Shown in pieces: positions 57,601-64,000 of a DNA stretch of 64,000 nt. Below the pieces are notes generated by a model. The model was not told the origin of the DNA and did no database searches. It worked only from the letters and a program-made list of their open reading frames with translations. Source of the DNA: Chaetoceros tenuissimus (lineage: Eukaryota; Bacillariophyta; Thalassiosirophyceae; Chaetocerotales; Chaetocerotaceae); NCBI GenBank assembly GCA_021927905.1, contig BLLK01000068.1:1-64000 (forward strand), in the 5' to 3' direction. The stretch's first letter is position 1. Each line of letters opens with the position of its first letter. The position numbers and the translations under genes were made by a program.

Positions 57601-57935
57601 TTTTTGGTAGATCTAATTGCAATTAGGAAGGTGCAGCCTTTATGTAGAGAGCCACCATCAACCTGGCGTGGGGTTTGGTGATCACGATACTTGTCTTTAT
57701 GTCCTGGCTTTCTGAAACAGTTGCATCGAAAGTGAGTTGGAGTAGGATTGCAAACAGACCATCCTGTAGCTGAGGCATAAAATTCAAGTGCAGACTTTAA
57801 ATGAGCTTTATCAACCCATTTCTGCTCAACTTTAAAAATGTTAGATGCTGGAATAGCATCAGATCCAACAAGCTTAATAGTGGTACTTAAACCAGCAACA
57901 CAGCCATCATTATTCAATTGTAAGTGGGAGCTCAT
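54684..57935 (-). CDS. MULE transposase with CCHC zinc knuckle
   Basis: 1083 residues from the ATG at 57935 (MSSHLQLNND). An upstream extension of the same frame begins at a non-ATG codon after an intron-like TTCATTCAG, so a short 5' exon is possible. N-terminal Cys/His-rich region (about 60-145: CNPTPTHFRCNC, GGSLHKGCTFLI, ILSHGGSC) resembles the WRKY/GCM1-type DNA-binding module of MULEs. Catalytic DDE core: D327 in SFISVDAMKRG, D393 in LTADGI, CHFMADWHHLFE (about 410-421) matching the MULE WHL box, and E506 in SLSESNHSSV. A CCHC knuckle CGYCSGKGHRYTNC lies near residue 896. The tail is Gln/Pro-rich. It has no stops or frameshifts, so it is probably functional. Confidence 0.92.
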   Translation of the reverse strand: MSSHLQLNNDGCVAGLSTTIKLVGSDAIPASNIFKVEQKWVDKAHLKSALEFYASATGWSVCNPTPTHFRCNCFRKPGHKDKYRDHQTPRQVDGGSLHKGCTFLIAIRSTKNERSKDKSKPVFDAGVPIIISKVILSHGGSCNPSPQQQLVARARSGKYVKSINDLALYQLCTMSKNGEGRLKTSSIKSIITPFWPSNKNISKGDIYNLRRKIKRIIPHMDHLDNFEAFQQYAKVNKLHSGLDDVPLNEHESTEIAKELWLQIMSERTDEESIVTFKEYMDLMVQKADGNFKYELLSDSNGVITGCVWQTATMRANFERYGSFISVDAMKRGINKWLWPYIAITMYNELDMVCVGCESIICTERIEAYESVINFCLDNSPGRSREDIYVLTADGIITQDVVSNDFSLPNCHFMADWHHLFESLPKLFGPSYTLISSKVREMVTATSSEKFEHAYTTAMEILTATASFNQQHVDTLIDFKSKKESYSSYILSKTRGTRGKHGSSLSESNHSSVLIHLNDGDKYKNNYCEEPMTLVKDLFLREQFLVNKFNSVLYGEKVKLETELHILRNENSEQCLIDAAGSLSLKSYQRFKMRVGRLNEYCCEFLEDDTAKVFSKKFVTAPARLLHRGHTDGIYRCRSCEASISYEEMCEHELLANSMTFLPTLFAQWHFRRDTVKGTKIVTDDSSAYAANIDVDSANGDDIDMDSVVGTEIEHWEEEEVTNTCETKATAPLPKKDITDIMKEVPHRYEHCSDDTKYMVGALVLCMEKLLKTDGQSTLFDSSAHVHDDNVLQYLTSIVQSHGQHKFTKTNMFTRPDMPSELMIRKQSKKRLMSRREHIKRSSKKIVSHQVVVNTKEESSCGYCSGKGHRYTNCDIRKELAAKGAEYIVSLEETKNDASRLRNRLEYNAILQYYDEKQHGTIARNVSNKSRGVFIHNLYLQNCQHPLVGYSSLSDLAIEVSFLAIGSKQEEISTKERMLIAGESMNTFISQSCGRKVKSFIYDGTAFKAPPNRQIQQNLSQSLSQNFILQPQVFGPQLGHLSQPQYPMPMQPIYFTQPSQHYLPLSQQFQHDVTEEEQTTEFKM

Positions 57936-58109
57936 TTTCACTGGTATCCAATCACCGTTTCTGAATGAATATAATATTAATATGTTTAAGAACAGACACA
58001 AAAAAAGCACCGTTTCATATTACAAATAAATCTCTATTCAAATTTTTATTCTTGTTAAAACCGTAAATTGAAATTGGAAGAAGAATATTATTACCTTCTT
58101 ATATTATTA

Positions 58110-58178
58110 CAGGTTATGCGTCCAAGTAGCCCACTCACCAACCCACTCACCGTCGACCCACTCACCCCAGACCACCTC
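58110..58178. repeat. MULE terminal inverted repeat, right
   Basis: 69 bp partner of 53912-53980. The TSD CATTGAAG follows at 58179-58186. Confidence 0.95.
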
Positions 58179-58186
58179 CATTGAAG

Positions 58187-58830
58187 AAGTATATTAGCCA
58201 CTGGAACGGTCATCACAGCACGTTTACTGCACTATTAACCCATGTGGAAATAAACCTTTTTTTGGGGACTTTTCTACGTGATTTTCTCGTACTTACCCAT
58301 ACCAGAAAATACATTTATTCAAGCGTCTGTAATGCTCGTGATATAAAAAAATTGAACATAGTTCTCATACAAAATATTTGTATATATACATGAAGAAGAT
58401 ATCTGTACTATGGTTTCAATGTTTCTAGAGATTTTTTTAATGAATTGTTCATAGTGATCCATTCCATTTGACCATTGTCCGTTTGTGGTGTACAAGCTTG
58501 CCAATCTGTAAAGAGAACCCGGAAATTAATTGGCTAAGCCAATTTTCAACGCGCGTAGTCTATGCCTCGTACAAGCTCCAGTTGTGTGTGGTTGTTTTCG
58601 TCTGTCCTCCCCTCCAAAATTGAGAGTTCATATTTGGCTCTTCAATGTTTTGTGTTGGCTATGCAGGGTTGTCGATGGAAGCAACAAGATCCACATCGCG
58701 ACAGAACTTTACCATCAAATCAACCATCTATCTTACTTGTATAACTACCACTGCATAGTAATCAACTTCTCTACAAACAACACCCTCAATATCAAAAGCA
58801 CAAGACAACATACATCTCCCTAATTGAAAA
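58187..58830. other. Region between MULE and lipoyl-protein gene
   Basis: No gene supported. Holds the inverse-oriented TTGGCTA/CGCGCGTAG motif (58531-58558) and GTTGTTTTCGTCTGTCC (58591-58607), which also occurs near 43298. It is the likely promoter and 5' UTR of the gene at 58831. Confidence 0.45.
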
Positions 58831-59574
58831 ATGAACTCCATAGTAAGAGCAATCCCGAAATTGAGACAAACAATCCTTAGCAACAAACAACACTTCAAAA
58901 GAACCCTCCCATCTTTTTCATCATTTTGCAATGCCACTCAGGTATTAGCAGCCAAACAAACCATCCAATTACCGACCCTCGGCGATTCAATCACAGAAGG
59001 AACAATTGTAGAATGGACTGTAGAAATTGGACAAAGTGTCAAAACCGATCAAGTCATTGCATTGATTGAAACGGATAAAGTAACCATCGACATCAAGGCA
59101 CAAACCGATGGAGTGATTGTACAACAGTTTGCAAATGTCGATGATGAAATTGAAGTTGGCGCTGATTTATATGCCATTGACAATGATGCTGATGTAACGT
59201 TTACCATTGGCGCAGAAGATTTGGATGCTACTGCTGTACATGTCGATGATGGATTGAACGAGGATAAAGCCGTCGCTGCGAATGAACAGATTGGTTCTGA
59301 AATTCAAGTGAAAAAGAGTCGCATTCCATCTATACAATTTTTAGGAAAGGAGGGATGGAAACAGAAATTGAGTACACAGGGAGATTCGAGGGAGATTTTT
59401 GCTTCGGATTTGTCGACATTGAATGGAGCAATTACTTTACAAGATGGGGATGGAGTTCTGCCTACCAGTTATGGTAGAGCAGCCTTTTCGGAACGTGAAA
59501 TGCAAGATTTGCTTCTTGGTGGAGCAGAAGAAGCACCATATGACTTGTATCAGCAACCCGTCAAGTATGCATAA
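58831..59574 (+). CDS. Mitochondrial single-lipoyl-domain protein with KGD4-like motif
   Basis: 247 residues, single exon. Residues 1-40 are a basic, Ser-rich mitochondrial presequence. Residues 43-118 are a lipoyl domain of 2-oxoacid dehydrogenase E2 type (LPTLGDSITEGTIVEWTVEI) with lipoyl-lysine K83 in IETDKVTID. GDSITEG is the variant seen in 2-oxoglutarate dehydrogenase E2. There is no E2 catalytic domain. Instead an acidic linker leads to RIPSIQFLGKEGWKQKL (164-180), which resembles the PxIxFLGK core of KGD4/MRPS36, the subunit that recruits E3 to the 2-oxoglutarate dehydrogenase complex, and a tail SYGRAAFSEREMQDLLLGGA. I infer an adaptor subunit that carries its own lipoyl arm. Alternatives: a PDHX-like E3-binding protein or truncated E2. 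Confidence 0.85.
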   Translation: MNSIVRAIPKLRQTILSNKQHFKRTLPSFSSFCNATQVLAAKQTIQLPTLGDSITEGTIVEWTVEIGQSVKTDQVIALIETDKVTIDIKAQTDGVIVQQFANVDDEIEVGADLYAIDNDADVTFTIGAEDLDATAVHVDDGLNEDKAVAANEQIGSEIQVKKSRIPSIQFLGKEGWKQKLSTQGDSREIFASDLSTLNGAITLQDGDGVLPTSYGRAAFSEREMQDLLLGGAEEAPYDLYQQPVKYA

Positions 59575-60517
59575 ATGATTGAGTAGGATGTCAGTTTTTC
59601 CAGTAGTTTTGGAATGGAGTAGAGAGAGACGAGAGAGCTTCATGGAATGGTAGGAACAAATGTTGTAGAATGGAAATTGGAGTTTTTAGATTAGAATAGT
59701 AAATGAAAATTGCAAAAAAATGATTGAAACTAGGGTTCCGAATAATTGTTTTGATTCTTTTGATTCAGTCAATTTGAATAATCAGTAGTCTGGGATTGTG
59801 AATTTACAATGTACGATGTTTTGTGCGATGGGCTTTACAATGACGGAGACTCTAAACGTCTCATTTTCAGCCACTCATCCATAGTCATCTTTCTCCGTTC
59901 ATCTCTATCACCCATCACCACTTCAATCAAATACAAAAATAAATATAGTTCTAATGAAATTTACATTTATATTTACCCTGTTTTTTGTCTTCTTGATCTC
60001 CTGATTGAAGTTCTTCACACATTGGACCTCACTGATGAAAGTAGTTGGCTTGGATGCTTCATCCATGTACTCATTAATCTCAAGATCTTGGCTTAATTAC
60101 TTCACTGTCACATCCTCTTCAAAAACTACTTCCTCGAGGTTCTCTTTTACTCAGTTTCAGTTGCCACAAAAGAATAGCGACTCACCTATTCCTGCAATAA
60201 GCAATTCTCAGGGGTATCTTCATTCTCTTATCACATTGCTGAGTGCACGAGAAGAAACAAACCCTTCTTTTTCTGTATTTATCCGCCAAGAGCGTATGGA
60301 AACAGACATTTTCGTAATGTGTGAGTATAATTGAATTAGGTATTTTGCCGTTAATTTATACCGGACATACGTACACACATGTTAGTGCATTCATTCAGCG
60401 AAGCCATCGAGTGCGTGTGTCAGCGAAGCAAACGGAAACGGTGTGGTGTGGTAAAAACAAAAGCCCTCTGTTCCCTGTTTTCAAAAAGATAGTGGTAGAG
60501 CTATAGGGTAAAACAGA
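59575..60517. other. ~0.9 kb gap without a clear gene
   Basis: Short protein-like open stretches exist on both strands near 60090-60320 (plus: LHSLITLLSAREETNPSFSV with a following GTGAGT; minus: ENLEEVVFEEDVTVK ending in TAA at about 60095). Neither can be extended into a gene model, so nothing is called. Confidence 0.35.
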
Positions 60518-61540
60518 ATGCAACGAAATTTGATGTTATTATCCATTCTCATTGTTTTTGGAATAATTCAATTCAATGATGTTGTCAAGAAAAACCTGCA
60601 ACTACTCGTTAACACAAAAAAAAATGATTTGACTTCTTCTACTTCTATTGATTCTTCATTGAAATATGAAAATTACGATGAACATATCAATGAATTTGTA
60701 TGTGGAAAGAATGCAAGTGCCTCGTCTTTAGAATGGAATTTTCTTTGTACAAATCATGAAACCAAAATATCAAGCGAAGCTATCGAACGAATGTTCAAGT
60801 CCATGTCGGCGGAAATAAATATTGTTCAAATTGGAGCTCACATTGGCTTTGAGCCAAATGATCCAATTGCTATGGGAATTGTATCTCTTATAGACAGCTT
60901 CCCCAAAACATTTCGCTCACACTTTCACTGGACATTTGTTGAACCATCACCTCCTAACTACAAACGTCTTGTTCAAAACTTGGACAAATACAGTCATATA
61001 TGTCACATGAAATCCATAAATGCTGGTGTGGTTTCAGATTTAAGCAATTACACAGATAATTCGTTGATTTTTTACAGTCTCAAAGATACCATTGATCCAG
61101 AAACAGGATTTGATTCGCTCAGCAACAAAACCCTACCTGCTTATATAACTCAAGTGTCATCTTTTAGCAAAGCTCCAATTTTATTTAATAGAAGACAGTT
61201 TAGAAAGGTAGGCTTGAATGTGAATGATTACATTGTCGAGACTAAAGTTCAAACGAAGCCTTTCTCTGCTTTAATGGCTGAAGTTATAGGAAATGCTACA
61301 AGTGAACAGCATTCTACTCCGTTTTTGGTTTTGATAGACACGGAAGGTTTCGACTGTGATATTGTTCAAGGAATATCATTCGATTCAAAATATTTACCAA
61401 AGTTTTTAGTTTTCGAAGTAAAACAATGTAGAGAAAAGTATACTAAAGAGACAAAAGGGCATTTAGAGAAACTGGGATATACCTTGACTCAAGATGATGG
61501 TAGAGTAGAGAATATTGTGGGAGTATTGAGATCTACATGA
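60518..61540 (+). CDS. FkbM-family methyltransferase-like, membrane anchored
   Basis: 340 residues, single exon. Signal-anchor at residues 4-20 (LMLLSILIVFGIIQF), then a lumenal domain with EINIVQIGAHIGFEPNDP (SAM-binding glycine motif, about 108-125), WTFVEPSPPNYKRLVQNL, NAGVV, PFLVLIDTEGFDCDIVQGI (FkbM D-x-EG-x-D motif, about 266-284) and a C-terminal KFLVFEVKQCREKY. Membership in the FkbM superfamily is clear from the order of motifs. The substrate is unknown; a secreted glycan or small metabolite is inferred. Start chosen at the ATG that precedes the anchor. Confidence 0.85.
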   Translation: MQRNLMLLSILIVFGIIQFNDVVKKNLQLLVNTKKNDLTSSTSIDSSLKYENYDEHINEFVCGKNASASSLEWNFLCTNHETKISSEAIERMFKSMSAEINIVQIGAHIGFEPNDPIAMGIVSLIDSFPKTFRSHFHWTFVEPSPPNYKRLVQNLDKYSHICHMKSINAGVVSDLSNYTDNSLIFYSLKDTIDPETGFDSLSNKTLPAYITQVSSFSKAPILFNRRQFRKVGLNVNDYIVETKVQTKPFSALMAEVIGNATSEQHSTPFLVLIDTEGFDCDIVQGISFDSKYLPKFLVFEVKQCREKYTKETKGHLEKLGYTLTQDDGRVENIVGVLRST

Positions 61541-62135
61541 CAAGATTTGATAACGAGTCGGAGTATGTTATGCGAAACTCAGCTCTCAAAGTAATGACTA
61601 CAATGCTCGAACAACCAGCATTCCTTATTCGAAAGCACTACATACCAAAGGTAAACTCCAAGAAGAAAAGCAATATTGTAAACTAAGTAGCCGAAGGTGT
61701 TGTGTAGAGGAAATCTAGTACCACTTTTAAATTGAATCCCAAAATGAATCCCTATTGATTTTGAAATGATGTCGCTCGGTGCCTTTATTGTAGAACTACT
61801 CATTTCTAACAACGTAGAAAAAGCCTCTGCATGGGCATGCTTATTTTGCACAAAACTTTTGCTCCAACTTCTGATGGCGTCAGGACTCGACTCGCAAACA
61901 TGTCGGAAGATACATGCTCCAAGTGTTTGCCTAAATGTTTGTATGACCGTATGAATTGCGACATTGTGACATCTGTCAAAAATTATTCCAGTATTATTGA
62001 TACGTACGTCGTTGAAAAGATTCGGCGATGGAAAGGAATTGTTCTTTCACTCAAACTACACTTTCAGACTTTCATGATGATCTGGTCAACTATATTGTCT
62101 CACAGATGCATAATTCCCTCAATTGAAATGAAACA
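61541..62135. other. ~0.6 kb gap with ambiguous open stretches on both strands
   Basis: The plus strand at about 61830-62050 is open and Cys-rich (CSKCLPKCLYDRMNC). The minus strand at about 62045-61580 is open too and ends in a hydrophobic segment (FGYLVYNIAFLLGVYLWYVV). They overlap, lack clear starts and cannot both be coding. Possibly a remnant of a membrane protein gene. Confidence 0.3.
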
Positions 62136-63635
62136 ATGGCCAATAAAATAGCTCGCTTCTTATTCATTGGCATATTTCTTGTTACGAGTCCGTATTTTTC
62201 AAACAGGGGAATATATGTGAATGACATAGATCATATCACTTATCAAAGTACAAGTATTTTTAGTATCATGGTAGAAGATGATGACAATGTTCTTGCATCG
62301 TCTATACACTCAGATAAAGTCAATGTTTCATCCAAAGTTACCAATATATCAAAGGTAGAAATAGACAAACGTATAAATAATGCTGTAACAATAGAAGAAG
62401 AAGGAAAATACAACGGAGGAAGCAATAGTAGCACGTATCTTACAATGTATGGTGATCACAGAGTACCTTCGTCCTTAGCTGCATTACCTCCATGGCTACA
62501 AGAATACATAGCCTGGAATCAAAAGGAACGAACTACCAAAGATCCAAAAGATTTGAAATATATAGTCATGAAATGTATAAAGAGTCAGACACGATGTGGT
62601 GGATTCAGTGATCGACTACGACCTTTGCCATTCTACTTACTATTGGCTCAAAAGACAAATAGAATTGTTTGCATCTACTGGGATCGGCCCATGAGATTAG
62701 AACATTATTTACAAGTGCCAAAGAATGGATTAGATTGGGCATGTCCTTCGACCTTTGAAGGAGATACGGGTATCCGAGATGTAAATGCAAAATTTCTAAT
62801 TCGAATGGATGAAAAAGTGAAAAAATATGCACTTCAGTTGGTTTCAAGGATCAAATCTTCCAAACAGACATATATTGCGTTGGACACTTCACAATCTACA
62901 GATCAGATCAATTGTATGAATAATATCTTCAATGCATACTCGTATCAAGATCGTATGCCAAAAGTGTCGAAATGGATGCATATTAATATGATGGAGCATA
63001 TCTTTCGAATAATGTTTAAACCCATACCTGCTATAGCGAGAAATATCAATGTGACCATGACTAAACTTGGTTTGGTAGAGGGGAATTATACATCTATACA
63101 TCTCCGCACACGGTATCCAACATCAAGATTAAAACATATCTTGGGTAAGAATATGAGTGCGCTAGATCATGGACACTTTACACCAAAGTTTGATGGAAGA
63201 TACAAATCATATCTTATGCAACTTACAAACAATGCTGTGGAATGCGGCTATTTACTGGACACAAAGAGACCAATAGTATTCATCTCAGACAGTACTGACC
63301 TAGTAGATCATGTCATTGAAAACAAAATAAATGTGAGAGGTTTGAAAGTACAGATTCTGGGAGTAAAGCAAAGGCCCAATATCATACATCTCGAATTTGA
63401 TAATACAAATTTAGAGGACACTTTCTATCCATTGTTTGAGGATTTGCTCATCATGGGAGGAGGCTCTTGTGTGGCTCATGGCCTTGGATCTTTTGGAGCA
63501 TTCGGTGCAGGGTTGACTGGCAATCGATGTAGAGCGATGCATAGAAATTACAGGGGTGCTCCAATCAAGTGTCCAAACAATGATACATCCATAGAGTTAA
63601 TTCCAATTACAAATAATGAATTAATGCTGGACTAA
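62136..63635 (+). CDS. Fucosyltransferase-like (GT-B) type II membrane protein
   Basis: 499 residues, single exon. Short N-terminal anchor (ARFLFIGIFLVTSPYF, 6-21), then a low-complexity stem with N-glycosylation-type sites. Catalytic region: MKCIKSQTRCGGFSDRLRPL (about 145-164), matching the GGFGDRLRG-type motif at the start of O-/alpha-1,6-fucosyltransferase-like domains; CIYWDRPMRLEHYLQVP; YTSIHLRTRYP (about 316-326), the HxR-type donor loop; and a closing GGGSCVAHGLGSFGAFGAGLTG with the invariant Gly/Ser-rich segment. Likely uses GDP-fucose on a secreted glycan; the donor is inferred from family resemblance only. Confidence 0.75.
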   Translation: MANKIARFLFIGIFLVTSPYFSNRGIYVNDIDHITYQSTSIFSIMVEDDDNVLASSIHSDKVNVSSKVTNISKVEIDKRINNAVTIEEEGKYNGGSNSSTYLTMYGDHRVPSSLAALPPWLQEYIAWNQKERTTKDPKDLKYIVMKCIKSQTRCGGFSDRLRPLPFYLLLAQKTNRIVCIYWDRPMRLEHYLQVPKNGLDWACPSTFEGDTGIRDVNAKFLIRMDEKVKKYALQLVSRIKSSKQTYIALDTSQSTDQINCMNNIFNAYSYQDRMPKVSKWMHINMMEHIFRIMFKPIPAIARNINVTMTKLGLVEGNYTSIHLRTRYPTSRLKHILGKNMSALDHGHFTPKFDGRYKSYLMQLTNNAVECGYLLDTKRPIVFISDSTDLVDHVIENKINVRGLKVQILGVKQRPNIIHLEFDNTNLEDTFYPLFEDLLIMGGGSCVAHGLGSFGAFGAGLTGNRCRAMHRNYRGAPIKCPNNDTSIELIPITNNELMLD

Positions 63636-63722
63636 AATAAATAACATCTGTATTACCCATTGTTATCTCTTGAGTTACATTTGTACAGTGTAAATATTCT
63701 ACATCCATAGTCTAGAGTTTAA
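63636..63722. other. Convergent intergenic spacer
   Basis: 87 nt between two converging genes, AT-rich. Confidence 0.4.
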
Positions 63723-64000
63723 CTAATAACACACTGCGTTGGCAGGGTCTACAGAAGTTGGAATTGTCAAAGTCCCTCTTCTACTGAGTTCTTTATGAGT
63801 ATATGGACCATTTGGCTGAGTATTATAATTTCCATTGGTAATCTCCAAGCATTTCAATCTAGCCAATTCAAAGTAGTCATCGAACCGGTGTTGCAGGCAT
63901 ATTATCAATATCGTCTTTGAAGATATTATACTCCCACTCATCACTTCCGTGAATTAGAGTATTTCTAGATATGTTGATCAGTGCGTCTATCACATAGTCA
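63723..64000 (-). CDS. 3' part of a minus-strand gene, cut by window edge, unrecognised
   Basis: From the stop at 63723 the frame reads RFDDYFELARLKCLEITNGN...GPYTHKELSRRGTLTIPTSV...DPANAVCY. Farther right the protein-like frame changes by one base near 63895 (VIDALINISRNTLIHGSDEW, EYNIFKDDIDNMPAT), pointing to a frameshift or a small intron not resolved here. It continues beyond the window. No family recognised. Confidence 0.45.

Larger units (their letters stand above)
53912..58178 (-). mobile_element. MULE (Mutator-like) DNA transposon, apparently whole
   Basis: 4267 bp with identical 69-bp terminal inverted repeats (53912-53980 and 58110-58178, ends GAGGTGGTCTGGGG) and an 8-bp target duplication CATTGAAG (53904-53911 and 58179-58186). 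It contains one long uninterrupted transposase frame. Perfect TIRs and an open transposase suggest very recent, possibly current, mobility. Confidence 0.95.

Noticed and set aside
59809-60334. Possible small gene before the second FkbM gene
   Set aside because: Protein-like bits on both strands with splice-like words, but no model joins them convincingly.
1-64000. tRNA, rRNA and CRISPR arrays
   Set aside because: No T-loop GGTTCGAATCC-type words with a foldable cloverleaf, no rRNA-like blocks and no spacer arrays were recognised by eye; a covariance-model scan was not possible.

Overview
The window looks like nuclear DNA of a photosynthetic stramenopile, most likely a centric diatom. The evidence is an AT-rich sequence with short (64-80 nt) GT-AG introns, two proteins whose N-termini look like diatom plastid bipartite targeting signals (signal peptide ending in an AF motif), copia elements with the diatom-type THGRCNHDS zinc knuckle, and many Golgi/ER-type membrane-anchored sugar and FkbM-type methyl transferases. 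The species is inferred, not proven.

Left third (1-33.6 kb) is a repeat graveyard with one host gene. A LINE with endonuclease, reverse transcriptase and RNase H on the minus strand runs off the left edge (1-~6.5 kb). It is followed by a ~1.95 kb fold-back palindrome (6648-8600) and a FkbM methyltransferase gene (8723-9790). A decayed unrecognised coding remnant (9959-16584) is split by a Ty3/gypsy element with clean 5-bp target duplications (11071-16341). Next come a diatom-type copia element (16585-21948), a ~0.6 kb hexanucleotide array, a second copia element (23259-29215) that sits inside an older gag/protease element (to 32640), and an LTR fragment (32740-33615) carrying a TTAA-flanked piggyBac-like non-autonomous insert.

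Middle (34-45 kb) is host gene territory. It holds a 1731-residue chromatin-type protein joining a degenerate AlkB-like 2OG-oxygenase fold, an SRA (YDG) domain and four Tudor-knot/chromo-barrel repeats. Then come a broken plastid-targeted RlmN-like radical-SAM gene bracketed by two copies of the 3' end of the previous gene, a plastid-targeted acidic protein, ribosomal protein eL42, and a METTL24/FkbM-like methyltransferase.

Right third (45-64 kb) has a three-exon 1600-residue AT-hook-repeat protein, a GT8-like glycosyltransferase, a whole-looking MULE DNA transposon with perfect 69-bp TIRs and an 8-bp target duplication, a mitochondrial single-lipoyl-domain protein with a KGD4-like tail, a second FkbM methyltransferase, a fucosyltransferase-like gene, and the 3' part of a last minus-strand gene cut by the window edge. 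Three methyltransferases of FkbM/METTL type, one GT8 and one fucosyltransferase-like enzyme in one window suggest a region rich in secreted-glycan modification genes, though nothing shows they are co-regulated.
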